From an uncultured bacterium (lineage in GTDB: Bacteria; Bacillota; Clostridia; Lachnospirales; Lachnospiraceae), in the NCBI GenBank assembly GCA_905215405.1, contig CAJMQE010000030.1, positions 1-40,135 on the forward strand: a stretch of DNA of 40,135 nt, read 5' to 3'. This document shows, piece after piece, positions 7,854 through 15,077 of the stretch (positions are counted from its first letter, which is position 1; every line of letters starts with the position of its first letter). Below the pieces are notes generated by a model, which was given only the letters and a program-made list of their open reading frames with translations, was not told the origin of the DNA and did not search any database. A program made the translations under genes and the position numbers.

Positions 7854-8108
7854 TTATTTTGCTCTACTAATAAGTTCAACAAATCTCCATCTCTTATCTT
7901 TAGATAAAGGTCTTGTTTCCATTACTTTAACAACATCGCCGATTAAGCATTCATTGTTTTCATCATGTGCTTTTAATTTATAAGTCTTTTTGATAATTTT
8001 ATTGTAAAGAGGATGTTTTACGTGATCTTCAACTGCAACCACAATAGTTTTATCCATCTTATTGCTTACGACTTTACCTGTACGAGTCTTTCTTAAATTT
8101 CTTTCCAC
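7854..8108 (-). CDS. rpsQ: Ribosomal protein S17
   Basis: This 84-residue OB-fold protein binds 16S rRNA early in assembly. GKVVSNKMDKTIVVAVE and the HPLYNKIIKKTYKLKAHDE segment are typical. The start is GTG (8106-8108), read as MERNLRKTRTG, with AGGAGATATTGTT upstream. It follows rpmC by 55 nt. Confidence 0.97.
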   Translation of the reverse strand: MERNLRKTRTGKVVSNKMDKTIVVAVEDHVKHPLYNKIIKKTYKLKAHDENNECLIGDVVKVMETRPLSKDKRWRFVELISRAK

Positions 8109-8163
8109 AACAATATCTCCTTTCTCAGATTCTCAATCATACAAAATTTGAAATCTCAAATTA

Positions 8164-8367
8164 CTACTGAGCAGCTTTCTCAACGAGGATAGTCTGAATT
8201 CTTGCGATATTCTTTCTAACTTCTTTGATTCTGCTTGTATTGTCTAACTGATTTGTTGCGTTCTGGAATCTTAAATTGAAAAGTTCCTTCTTAGCAGCTA
8301 CTAATTCTTCATTTAATTCTGTAGCTGATTTTGCTTTTAAATCTTCTACATATTTACTAATTTTCAC
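8164..8367 (-). CDS. rpmC: Ribosomal protein L29
   Basis: This two-helix protein near the peptide exit tunnel has 67 residues with the chosen start. It carries the family core ELFNLRFQNATNQLDNTSRI and a KEVRKNIARI second helix. Two GTG starts are possible. The one at 8365-8367 (MKISKYVEDLK) fits the usual L29 N-terminus and a GGCGGTG ribosome site, while 8376 would add three residues. Either way it overlaps the rplP end, implying coupled translation. Confidence 0.93.
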   Translation of the reverse strand: MKISKYVEDLKAKSATELNEELVAAKKELFNLRFQNATNQLDNTSRIKEVRKNIARIQTILVEKAAQ

Positions 8368-8794
8368 TGTTGTCACCGCCTTCTAATTCTGCACGTGATA
8401 CTACCTTACATTTACAAGGAAGTTTGTGCGTTGCAAGACGTAATGCTTCTCTAGCTAAATCTTCAGATACGCCAGAGATTTCGAACATTACACGTCCTGT
8501 TTTAACTACTGCTACCCAACAATCTACGTTACCTTTACCTTTACCCATACGAACACCGATAGGTTTTAAAGTAATAGGCTTATCAGGGAATATTTTAATG
8601 AAGACTTTACCACCACGTTTGATATAACGAGTCATAGCAACACGGGCTGCTTCAATCTGGTTTGATTTGATCCAACAAGGTTCTAATGCTACGATACCAA
8701 ATTCACCATTAGTGATTTTGTTACCTCTAGTAGCTTTACCAGCCATAGAACCACGGAACTGTTTACGATGTTTAACTCTCTTAGGTAGTAACAT
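8357..8794 (-). CDS. rplP: Ribosomal protein L16
   Basis: This 145-residue 50S protein organises the A-site region. MLLPKRVKHRKQFRGSMAG, the GNKITNGEFGIVALEPCWI run and the RMGKGKGNVDCWVAVVKTG loop that touches the tRNA are all present. The ATG overlaps the rpsC stop by one base. The C-terminus runs past the start of rpmC. Confidence 0.98.
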   Translation of the reverse strand: MLLPKRVKHRKQFRGSMAGKATRGNKITNGEFGIVALEPCWIKSNQIEAARVAMTRYIKRGGKVFIKIFPDKPITLKPIGVRMGKGKGNVDCWVAVVKTGRVMFEISGVSEDLAREALRLATHKLPCKCKVVSRAELEGGDNSEN

Positions 8795-9456
8795 TATTTC
8801 GCGCTCCCTTCCTTAACTTTTGCTGTTCTAGTAGGAAGAACTTCTCCTTCATAGATCCAAACCTTAACACCAACTTTACCATATGTTGTGTTTGCTTCTG
8901 CAAAACCATAGTTAATGTCGGCACGAAGTGTCTGAAGTGGAATTGTTCCCTCACTATAGAATTCTGTACGAGCCATATCAGCTCCACCAAGACGACCTGA
9001 GCAAGATGTCTTAATACCCTTTGCTCCTGATCTCATTGTTCTCTGCATACATGATTTCATTGCTCTTCTGAAAGAGATACGGTTCTCTAACTGTAAAGCG
9101 ATATTTTCTGCAACTAACTGAGCATCTTTATCTGGTCTCTTAATTTCTTTAATATCTAAAATTAATTTTTTATCTGTAAATTTCTGAACTTCTCTCTTAA
9201 TTCCTTCGATTTCAGCTCCACCTTTACCGATTACTAAACCTGGTTTAGCAGTATAGATGATAACTTTTAATCTATCTGAAGCTCTTTCAGTTTCAATCTT
9301 TGAAATACCTGCGCTATATAACTTATTCTTAAGGTATGTTCTAATAGTGTAATCTTCAACAAGATTATCTGCAAAATCAGCTTCTGCGTACCATTTAGCG
9401 TCCCAATCTTTGATTACACCGACTCTTAAGCCATGAGGATTAACTTTCTGTCCCAT
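8794..9456 (-). CDS. rpsC: Ribosomal protein S3
   Basis: This 220-residue protein of the mRNA entry channel of the 30S subunit has a type II KH domain with the GLVIGKGGAEIEGIKREV loop at about residues 75-95. The C-terminal domain contains GIKTSCSGRLGGADMARTE and the TTYGKVGVKVWIYEGE end. It is separated from rplV by 43 nt that can form a hairpin. Confidence 0.98.
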   Translation of the reverse strand: MGQKVNPHGLRVGVIKDWDAKWYAEADFADNLVEDYTIRTYLKNKLYSAGISKIETERASDRLKVIIYTAKPGLVIGKGGAEIEGIKREVQKFTDKKLILDIKEIKRPDKDAQLVAENIALQLENRISFRRAMKSCMQRTMRSGAKGIKTSCSGRLGGADMARTEFYSEGTIPLQTLRADINYGFAEANTTYGKVGVKVWIYEGEVLPTRTAKVKEGSAK

Positions 9457-9474
9457 TTGTTGCTCCTTTCTTTG

Positions 9475-9495
9475 TGCCAGGCTTTACGCCAGGCA
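9475..9495 (-). other. Small hairpin between rplV and rpsC
   Basis: TGCC-A-GGC (9475-9482) pairs with GCC-A-GGCA (9488-9495) around TTTAC, with one A/A mismatch. It lies in the 43-nt gap before the rpsC ribosome binding site. Its minus-strand sequence TGCCTGGCG recurs in the secY-adk hairpin. Confidence 0.55.
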
Positions 9496-9499
9496 AATA

Positions 9500-9886
9500 T
9501 TATCTTTCATTAAGAATTACAGTGATGTGGCTCATTCTCTTTTCGATTCTATAAGCTCTACCCTGTGCTCTTGGTTTAATTCTCTTCATTGTAGGTCCTT
9601 TGTTAGCGAAGCATTCTTCAACATAAAGCTTGCTAGGATCCATTCCATTATTGTTTTCAGCATTTGCTGCAGCTGATTTTAATAATTTTTCTATTAATGT
9701 AGATGCATATCTTGGATTGTACATTACGATACCTAATGCACTTTCAAGATCTTTGCCTCTAATAGCGTCTAATACGAAACATGCTTTCTGAACTGAAACT
9801 CTAGCGTAAGATAACTTAGCTGATGGTCTTGTGTCCTTAACAGCATTTCTCTCTCTTTTTACCTGGGATCTATGTCCGTTTGCCAT
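9500..9886 (-). CDS. rplV: Ribosomal protein L22
   Basis: This 128-residue protein has a beta-hairpin that reaches into the exit tunnel. The globular core (AKLSYARVSVQKACFVLDAIRG) and the tunnel hairpin plus tail (EECFANKGPTMKRIKPRAQG, then AYRIEKRMSHITVIL) are intact, with no macrolide-type insertion in the loop. The Shine-Dalgarno is GGAGGC, and the start follows rpsS by 29 nt. Confidence 0.98.
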   Translation of the reverse strand: MANGHRSQVKRERNAVKDTRPSAKLSYARVSVQKACFVLDAIRGKDLESALGIVMYNPRYASTLIEKLLKSAAANAENNNGMDPSKLYVEECFANKGPTMKRIKPRAQGRAYRIEKRMSHITVILNER

Positions 9887-9915
9887 GGATTAAAGCCTCC
9901 TTTCATATATTACGA

Positions 9916-10191
9916 CTATCTAGTCTTCTTTTCGTCTTTACCATGTCCTCTGTAAGTTCTTGTAGCAACAAACTCTCCGAGTTTATGTCCTACCATGTCC
10001 TCTGTAACATATACAGGTACATGTTTTCTTCCGTCATGAACTGCGATTGTATGTCCAACCATCTGTGGGAAAATTGTTGAACGACGTGACCAAGTTTTGA
10101 TAACCTGCTTATCATTACTTGCATTCAGCGCTTCAACTTTCTTCAGTAAGCTTTCGTCCGCAAATGGTCCCTTTTTAAGTGAGCGAGCCAT
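9916..10191 (-). CDS. rpsS: Ribosomal protein S19
   Basis: This 91-residue protein of the 30S head is recognised by MARSLKKGPFADESLLKKV, TWSRRSTIFPQMVGHTIAVH and the GHKLGEFVATRTYRGHGKDEKK tail. The frame is open for 17 codons upstream, but AAGGAGGTTAGAACC precisely precedes the ATG at 10191, which gives the standard length. Confidence 0.98.
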   Translation of the reverse strand: MARSLKKGPFADESLLKKVEALNASNDKQVIKTWSRRSTIFPQMVGHTIAVHDGRKHVPVYVTEDMVGHKLGEFVATRTYRGHGKDEKKTR

Positions 10192-10273
10192 AGGTTCTAA
10201 CCTCCTTATATTCTTGAATGTTAAAATGTTCAATATGAACAATGCGAACTAAGTTCGCTTTTGTTCATATTAT

Positions 10274-11116
10274 CTATTTGATACCTTTACCGTTTCTTCT
10301 TCTGATGATCATCTTGTTAGACTTGTTGTTCTTCTTACGAGTCTTAAGACCAAGAGCTGGTTTGCCCCAAGGTGTCATAGGTCCTGAACGTCCTACTGGA
10401 GCCTTACCTTCACCACCACCATGTGGATGGTCGTTAGGGTTCATAACAGAACCACGAACTGTAGGTCTGATACCCATGTGTCTCTTACGTCCAGCTTTAC
10501 CGATATTGATAAGGCTGTGATCTCCGTTACCAACGATACCGATTGTTGCACGGCAGTTGATAGGAACAAGTCTCATTTCGCCTGATGGTAATCTAAGTGT
10601 AGCATATTTGCCTTCCTTAGCCATTAACTGAGCTGCATTACCTGCTGAACGAACAAGCTGTCCACCTTTTCCAGGATGCATTTCAATGTTATGGATCTGT
10701 GTACCTACTGGAATTTCAGCAAGTGGTAAACAGTTACCAATCTTAACTTCTGAACCAGAACCGTTCATTACTGTCATACCATCTGTTAAGCCCTGTGGAG
10801 CAAGGATGTATGCTTTTTCACCATCTGCGTAGCAGATAAGTGCGATATTAGCTGTTCTGTTTGGATCATATTCGATACCGATTACTGTAGCTGGAACACC
10901 AACTTTATTTCTCTTGAAATCGATAACTCTGTATTTCTTTCTATTTCCGCCACCGCGGTGTCTTACTGTAATTTTACCCTGATTATTACGACCAGCTGTC
11001 TTCTTTAAAGAAACCAGTAAAGATTTCTCTGGAGCTGACTTTGTGATTTCTGCGAAATCTGAGCCTGTCATATTTCTTCTGGAAGGTGTATATGGGTTAT
11101 ATGTTTTAATTCCCAT
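10274..11116 (-). CDS. rplB: Ribosomal protein L2
   Basis: This primary 23S rRNA-binding protein of the peptidyl transferase region has 280 residues. MGIKTYNPYTPSRRNMTG, the central RNA-binding domain and the conserved MNPNDHPHGGGEGKAPVGR loop, with the histidine that approaches the catalytic centre, are present. The start at 11116 has GGAGTGACAATA upstream; six extra codons in frame are not needed. A 108-nt hairpin-rich spacer separates it from rplW. Confidence 0.98.
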   Translation of the reverse strand: MGIKTYNPYTPSRRNMTGSDFAEITKSAPEKSLLVSLKKTAGRNNQGKITVRHRGGGNRKKYRVIDFKRNKVGVPATVIGIEYDPNRTANIALICYADGEKAYILAPQGLTDGMTVMNGSGSEVKIGNCLPLAEIPVGTQIHNIEMHPGKGGQLVRSAGNAAQLMAKEGKYATLRLPSGEMRLVPINCRATIGIVGNGDHSLINIGKAGRKRHMGIRPTVRGSVMNPNDHPHGGGEGKAPVGRSGPMTPWGKPALGLKTRKKNNKSNKMIIRRRNGKGIK

Positions 11117-11224
11117 TATTGTCACTCCTTTCATGCTATGTTAACATGTTCTATCTTATCATCTGTCTGATAAGTCGTGTAATAGTTTATTCTACACTGT
11201 TGTGCCCGAGGCACATTTTATTTT
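11117..11224 (-). other. Hairpin-rich spacer between rplW and rplB
   Basis: This 108-nt gap holds a palindrome ATGTTAACAT (11137-11146). It also holds a perfect 7-bp stem CTTATCA/TGATAAG (11155-11161 with 11168-11174) and a GTGTA/TACAC pair. Just after the rplW stop it holds a tight TGTGCC-CGA-GGCACA hairpin (11201-11215). No U-run follows any of them in a terminator position. Confidence 0.5.
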
Positions 11225-11524
11225 TTAAAGACCTTCGAATACTTCGATTTCTTTGCTGTCTTCTGTTAACTGAACAATAGCTTTCTTAGTAGCAGCAGTT
11301 TTACCAACAGCTGTTCCTCTTCTGCGTTTCTTGCCTTCGTTATTCATTGTGTTTACTTTCTTAACCTTTGTTCCAGCAAACATTTTTTCTACAGCTTCTT
11401 TGATCTGAGTCTTATTAGCTTCTGTATGAACTAAGAAAGTGTATTTCTTGTCTGCCATATCAGCCATAGACTTTTCTGTAATTACTGGTTTGAGGATTAC
11501 ATCATAGTATTGTACATTTGCCAT
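11225..11524 (-). CDS. rplW: Ribosomal protein L23
   Basis: This 99-residue protein at the tunnel exit docks trigger factor and SRP. YYDVILKPVITEKSM, KYTFLVHTEANKTQIKEAVE and the GKKRRRGTAVGKT loop are typical. It shares one base with the rplD stop (TAATG). Confidence 0.98.
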   Translation of the reverse strand: MANVQYYDVILKPVITEKSMADMADKKYTFLVHTEANKTQIKEAVEKMFAGTKVKKVNTMNNEGKKRRRGTAVGKTAATKKAIVQLTEDSKEIEVFEGL

Positions 11525-12144
11525 TACGCGTATACCTCCTCGATAGATTCTACAGCAGCCTTAGTAACAACTAATGTATCGTATTTTAAGATATCATATA
11601 CATTGATTGTGTTTACTACAGATACTTTAGCTGTAGGAACGTTTCTAGCTGATAAGATAACATTTTTATCGTTATCATTAATTACAACTAATGCTTTGTT
11701 TAACTTTAAGTTATTCATAACTTCAACGAATTTCTTAGTTTTGATTTCATCAAATTTGATGTCATCAAGAACTACGATTTTCTTTTCATTTACTCTTGAT
11801 GTTAAAGCTGAGAGAAGAGCATTTCTCTTTTCTTTCTTATTCATCTTGAATGAGTAATTTCTTGGCTTTGGTGCGAATACAACTCCGCCGCCAACCCACT
11901 GTGGAGATCTTGTTGAACCCTGTCTTGCATGGCCTGTTCCCTTTTGTCTCCAAGGTTTTCTTCCTCCGCCAGATACTTCTGAACGTGTTTTCGCGCTCTG
12001 TGTTCCCTGACGATTATTTGCGAGCTGACTAACAACTGCCATGTGTACTAAGTGTTCATTAACTTCAACACCGAATACAGCATCGTTAAGTTCTACTGAG
12101 CCAACTTCTTTGCCTTCAATATTATAAACAGATACGTTTGCCAT
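11524..12144 (-). CDS. rplD: Ribosomal protein L4
   Basis: This 206-residue protein has an extended loop lining the exit tunnel. KPWRQKGTGHARQGSTRSPQ (about residues 65-84) is the macrolide-contact loop and looks unmodified; VFAPKPRNYSFKMNKKEKR follows. In E. coli L4 also represses the S10 operon, and a structured S10 leader is present here, though any link is inference. It starts 28 nt after rplC. Confidence 0.98.
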   Translation of the reverse strand: MANVSVYNIEGKEVGSVELNDAVFGVEVNEHLVHMAVVSQLANNRQGTQSAKTRSEVSGGGRKPWRQKGTGHARQGSTRSPQWVGGGVVFAPKPRNYSFKMNKKEKRNALLSALTSRVNEKKIVVLDDIKFDEIKTKKFVEVMNNLKLNKALVVINDNDKNVILSARNVPTAKVSVVNTINVYDILKYDTLVVTKAAVESIEEVYA

Positions 12145-12172
12145 CTGTGTGGTCCTCCTTCCTTAGTAAAAA

Positions 12173-12808
12173 CTATTTAGCAGCTTTTACTGTTTCTTTA
12201 AGTGTTACTAATGATTTCTTAGGTCCTGGAACTGCGCCCTTTACTAAGATTACATTGTTCTCAACGTCAACTCTTACGACTTCGAGATTCTGAACTGTGA
12301 TTCTCTTTGCTCCCATGTGACCAGGCATTCCTTTACCCTTGAATACTCTACCTGGAGTAGTAGCAGAACCATTTGAACCCTGATGTCTATGGAATTTAGA
12401 ACCATGAGCCATAGGTCCTCTTGAGTTACCACATCTCTTAATAGCACCCTGGAAACCTTTACCTTTTGAAATTGCAGTTGCATCGATCTTATCGCCTACT
12501 GCAAAGATATCAGCCTTAATTTCATCTTTTACTGAATATTCTTCAGCATTTTCAAATCTGAATTCTCTTACAAATCTCTTGTAAGAAACTCCTGCTTTGT
12601 CAAAATGTCCTTTAACTGGTTTGCTAACTAATTTTTCTCTCTTATCAGCGAAACCAACCTGAACTGCAGCATAACCATCGTTATCTACTGTCTTAACCTG
12701 TGTTACTACACAAGGGCCAGCCTGCAATACAGTTACTGGAGTTAATACTCCATCTTCATTGAAGATCTGAGTCATTCCGACTTTAGTAGCTAAAATTGCT
12801 TTCTTCAT
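12173..12808 (-). CDS. rplC: Ribosomal protein L3
   Basis: This 211-residue protein initiates 50S assembly and reaches the peptidyl transferase centre. ILATKVGMTQIFNEDG at the start, the AISKGKGFQGAIKRCG segment and the GPMAHGSKFHRHQGSNG loop are diagnostic. AGGAGGAATTAAA precedes the ATG. A 197-nt spacer separates it from rpsJ. Confidence 0.98.
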   Translation of the reverse strand: MKKAILATKVGMTQIFNEDGVLTPVTVLQAGPCVVTQVKTVDNDGYAAVQVGFADKREKLVSKPVKGHFDKAGVSYKRFVREFRFENAEEYSVKDEIKADIFAVGDKIDATAISKGKGFQGAIKRCGNSRGPMAHGSKFHRHQGSNGSATTPGRVFKGKGMPGHMGAKRITVQNLEVVRVDVENNVILVKGAVPGPKKSLVTLKETVKAAK

Positions 12809-13005
12809 TTTAATTCCTCCTGTTTAATCTACAGCGGACAAGATGATACGTTCCATATTAATTACTTCACATAGCGCATCCTGTCATCCTAGAACAGTCA
12901 AATATAAGTGGAACCTACACCACTGAGTATAAATTACTTCTATATTAAACCCTTCAGGATTATCTTGCTTCATAATTCAAATGAACCTTATCTGTGATCA
13001 GATAA
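12809..13005 (-). other. Spacer between rpsJ and rplC with two hairpins
   Basis: The gap is long for this operon. A perfect stem TTATCTG-TGAT-CAGATAA (12988-13005) follows the rpsJ stop directly. AGTGG (12907-12911) pairs with CCACT (12920-12924) further on. Neither has a U-run, so transcription must continue. No convincing promoter was seen. Confidence 0.5.
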
Positions 13006-13320
13006 TTATTTCATTTTGATGTTGATATACACACCAGCTGGCATTTCTAATTTAGATAATGCATCAACAGTCTTCTGTGATGGTGTGATGATATCGATGA
13101 GTCTCTTATGAGTTCTCTGCTCAAACTGTTCTCTAGAATCTTTGTACTTATGAACAGCTCTAAGAATTGTAACTACTTCTTTCTTAGTTGGCAATGGTAC
13201 TGGACCACTAACCTGAGCTCCTGTTTTTTTAACAGTTTCGATAATCTTCTTTGCTGACTGATCAATTAACTGATGATCGTAAGCCTTAAGTGTAATTCTC
13301 ATTACTTGACTTGTTGCCAT
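13006..13320 (-). CDS. rpsJ: Ribosomal protein S10
   Basis: This 104-residue protein of the 30S head (also NusE in antitermination complexes) has MRITLKAYDHQLIDQSAKKI, the long loop GPVPLPTKKEVVTILRAVHK and the PAGVYINIKMK end. It is the first gene of the S10-spc superoperon here. GGAGG precedes the ATG by about 12 nt, and a 270-nt structured leader lies upstream. Confidence 0.98.
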   Translation of the reverse strand: MATSQVMRITLKAYDHQLIDQSAKKIIETVKKTGAQVSGPVPLPTKKEVVTILRAVHKYKDSREQFEQRTHKRLIDIITPSQKTVDALSKLEMPAGVYINIKMK

Positions 13321-13592
13321 AAAAAAAGTCGCCTCCTTTTCGCACTTTTACTTTAAGTACGACAAGCGGTGACTGTACACTCTCCCACGTGTGTCATAAA
13401 CTATGACCACAATAAATATACGCATACTTATTGCTTCACGCTGTTCATTATATAAAATGAACTCAATATTTGTACAGTGACTTGTCGCCAGATTTGTTAG
13501 CCAATGAATATTGGCATATTGACATTCGCTCCACGGAAAACCTATGTAATACATAGCAACCTCACGCTTCTACGCTATCAATGTCACAGCAC
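13321..13592 (-). promoter_or_regulatory. Structured S10 mRNA leader
   Basis: From the predicted transcript start (about 13591) to rpsJ, inverted repeats nest into a plausible fold. Domain I is closed by TGACATT/AATGTCA (13520-13526 with 13580-13586) and contains CTATGT-AAT-ACATAG (13542-13556). A hairpin GCCAAT-GAAT-ATTGGC follows (13500-13515). Domain II is closed by CGACAAG/CTTGTCG (13360-13366 with 13481-13487) and ACTGTAC/GTACAGT (13372-13378 with 13472-13478). Inside domain II are GTTCATT/AATGAAC (13443-13462) and GTCATA-AAC-TATGAC (13393-13407). The rpsJ ribosome site lies just after domain II. Autoregulation by an r-protein is a reasonable inference, but the ligand is unknown. Confidence 0.6.
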
Positions 13593-13597
13593 TTGTA

Positions 13598-13626
13598 AGT
13601 ATACACAATGTATACAAAAAAAGCAA
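13598..13626 (-). promoter_or_regulatory. Promoter of the S10 operon
   Basis: On the minus strand TTGCTT (13621-13626) and TATACT (13598-13603) are separated by exactly 17 bp. The -10 lies inside a perfect palindrome, GTATACA-CAA-TGTATAC (13599-13615), which could be an operator. The terminator of the upstream gene abuts the -35. Confidence 0.65.
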
Positions 13627-13627
13627 G

Positions 13628-13658
13628 AAAAAAATTGTATTTTATTGAATACAATTTT
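13628..13658 (-). terminator. Terminator after the TcaA-like gene
   Basis: AAAATTGTATT (13631-13641) and AATACAATTTT (13648-13658) form an 11-bp stem with a 6-nt loop. On the minus strand it ends in a run of seven T. It lies about 260 nt downstream of the upstream gene and directly before the S10 promoter. Confidence 0.75.
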
Positions 13659-13837
13659 ATCCAATTGGCTAAATATGAAATATTTTAAGATTTATCAGCA
13701 TATATGAAGAATTCTCAACTCCATATACACATTTTTAAGTGTTTCGCGCAGAAACATTTTGTCAGATCTTCGCTCTTACTCTTCTTATCCCATTCATGTT
13801 CTTTCTTCCTGTTACATTCGTGATATCAAAATTCATT

Positions 13838-13887
13838 TTTCTGAATGTGTTTCTTCCTATTATATATAGAAGAAACACGTTCAGAAA
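13838..13887. repeat. 19-bp inverted repeat (long hairpin)
   Basis: TTTCTGAATGTGTTTCTTC (13838-13856) pairs with GAAGAAACACGTTCAGAAA (13869-13887) around an AT-only 12-nt loop, with a single G-U wobble. It begins 27 nt past the stop at 13914. There is no clear T-run on either side, so it is either an atypical terminator or a small palindromic element. The rest of 13659-13913 holds nothing else recognisable beyond a short GTTTC/GAAAC pair near 13740. Confidence 0.7.
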
Positions 13888-13913
13888 CATTCTCAACTAT
13901 CCTCTATCACATG

Positions 13914-15065
13914 CTAATAAATTCTAGTAAGTTCCATATCATAAATGCACCATTGCTGATTTTCATAAACATAATACAGGGTTGCGCTCATATCGCCTTT
14001 CTTGGATAGTGTTTTATCTCCAGAAGAATACTGCGATCTGATTCCTGCAATATAAGAAGCATCCAGTTTTACCTGCACTCTTATTTGACCATCGGCTTTA
14101 CTTAACTGTTTACCAGATGCATTTAAATCGGTCCAGTACAGTTCCGTCAGTCCATAGCCATTTTGTGCACACTGCGCATCTTTAAACGTTTCATAATTAT
14201 CTGCAAGATCAGCTCCAACATTGTCCGCTTCTGTCCTCGCGATCTTGAGATCATCATATTCAGTATTCTCCATTATTGCACTATATATACTCTTCAGATC
14301 ACTTTTTGCCTGATTAGAAACCGTATTTAATGCTTCTTTGGTCAAGGACATGCTGATTCTAGAAAATGTTGTATTATCCGAATCGACACGGACAGTCTGT
14401 TCTACCGGTTCCATATTTTCCTGTGTGATTCGAATGGTGTGATCACCTCTGAACAAATAATCGATCTTATATGTGACCAGGCCTTCCTCCTGAGAACTGC
14501 TGTCAAGATACTGCTCGCCAACACTGATATCATCCAATGTTAGAGATGCACCTTCGCAGACCCTGATCGTATAATCAGGAATCACTTTATCTGTCGGCAG
14601 AATCACTTTATATTGATTGAAAATTTTTAAATATTTTTCATCGGTTTTTACTACATCAATCACTTTTGTATGCTCCTGCTCATCACCACTAACAGTATAG
14701 GTGATCAGAACACTACGAACCGTTTTGTCCGTCGAATAAACATCTGCCGTGTTGTCATTATCCGTATACTGTGCGCTGCAGGACTCAATAGCAATTACCG
14801 GCTGATACTGGTTCATTTCCTTAAATCCATCTAAAGAGACAAATTCCCCATCTGCCATTTCCAGCATACCATAGGTCTTCTCCCAGTCAGCTGCCGCCTC
14901 TGCTTTAAAATACTCCATCGCACTTGACTTATAATCCGTTGCACGCATTCCCAGCTGTATCACAGCTATCCCTACAAGCATACAAAATGCTACAAATACA
15001 ATTCCGGCCAGTACTTTTTTTGATTTCTTCCGTCTTTCATTCATATCTTTTCTTATCCCGTTCAT
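13914..15065 (-). CDS. Membrane-anchored TcaA/NTF2-like protein
   Basis: This 383-residue protein has a short basic N-terminus (ERRKKSKK) and one membrane segment (VLAGIVFVAFCMLVGIAVIQL, about residues 18-38), then an extracytoplasmic part. The first outer domain (YFKAEAAADWEKTYGMLEM, then DGEFVSLDGFKEM) resembles the NTF2-like domains found near MecA-type transpeptidases and in TcaA. A beta-rich middle domain and a C-terminal NTF2-like domain (about residues 250-383) follow. This suggests a TcaA/YvbJ-like envelope protein lacking the zinc ribbon. The molecular role is unknown. It starts 12 nt after the ABC-F stop, so the two are co-transcribed. The start at 15065 has no clear ribosome site; an ATG at 15044 is an alternative. 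Confidence 0.75.
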   Translation of the reverse strand: MNGIRKDMNERRKKSKKVLAGIVFVAFCMLVGIAVIQLGMRATDYKSSAMEYFKAEAAADWEKTYGMLEMADGEFVSLDGFKEMNQYQPVIAIESCSAQYTDNDNTADVYSTDKTVRSVLITYTVSGDEQEHTKVIDVVKTDEKYLKIFNQYKVILPTDKVIPDYTIRVCEGASLTLDDISVGEQYLDSSSQEEGLVTYKIDYLFRGDHTIRITQENMEPVEQTVRVDSDNTTFSRISMSLTKEALNTVSNQAKSDLKSIYSAIMENTEYDDLKIARTEADNVGADLADNYETFKDAQCAQNGYGLTELYWTDLNASGKQLSKADGQIRVQVKLDASYIAGIRSQYSSGDKTLSKKGDMSATLYYVYENQQWCIYDMELTRIY

Positions 15066-15077
15066 TTTTATTATCAG

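Noticed and set aside
7316..7870. 184-codon open frame on the plus strand
   Set aside because: It is antisense to rplX and rplN, which match known families over their full length; it has no ribosome site and no recognisable domain.
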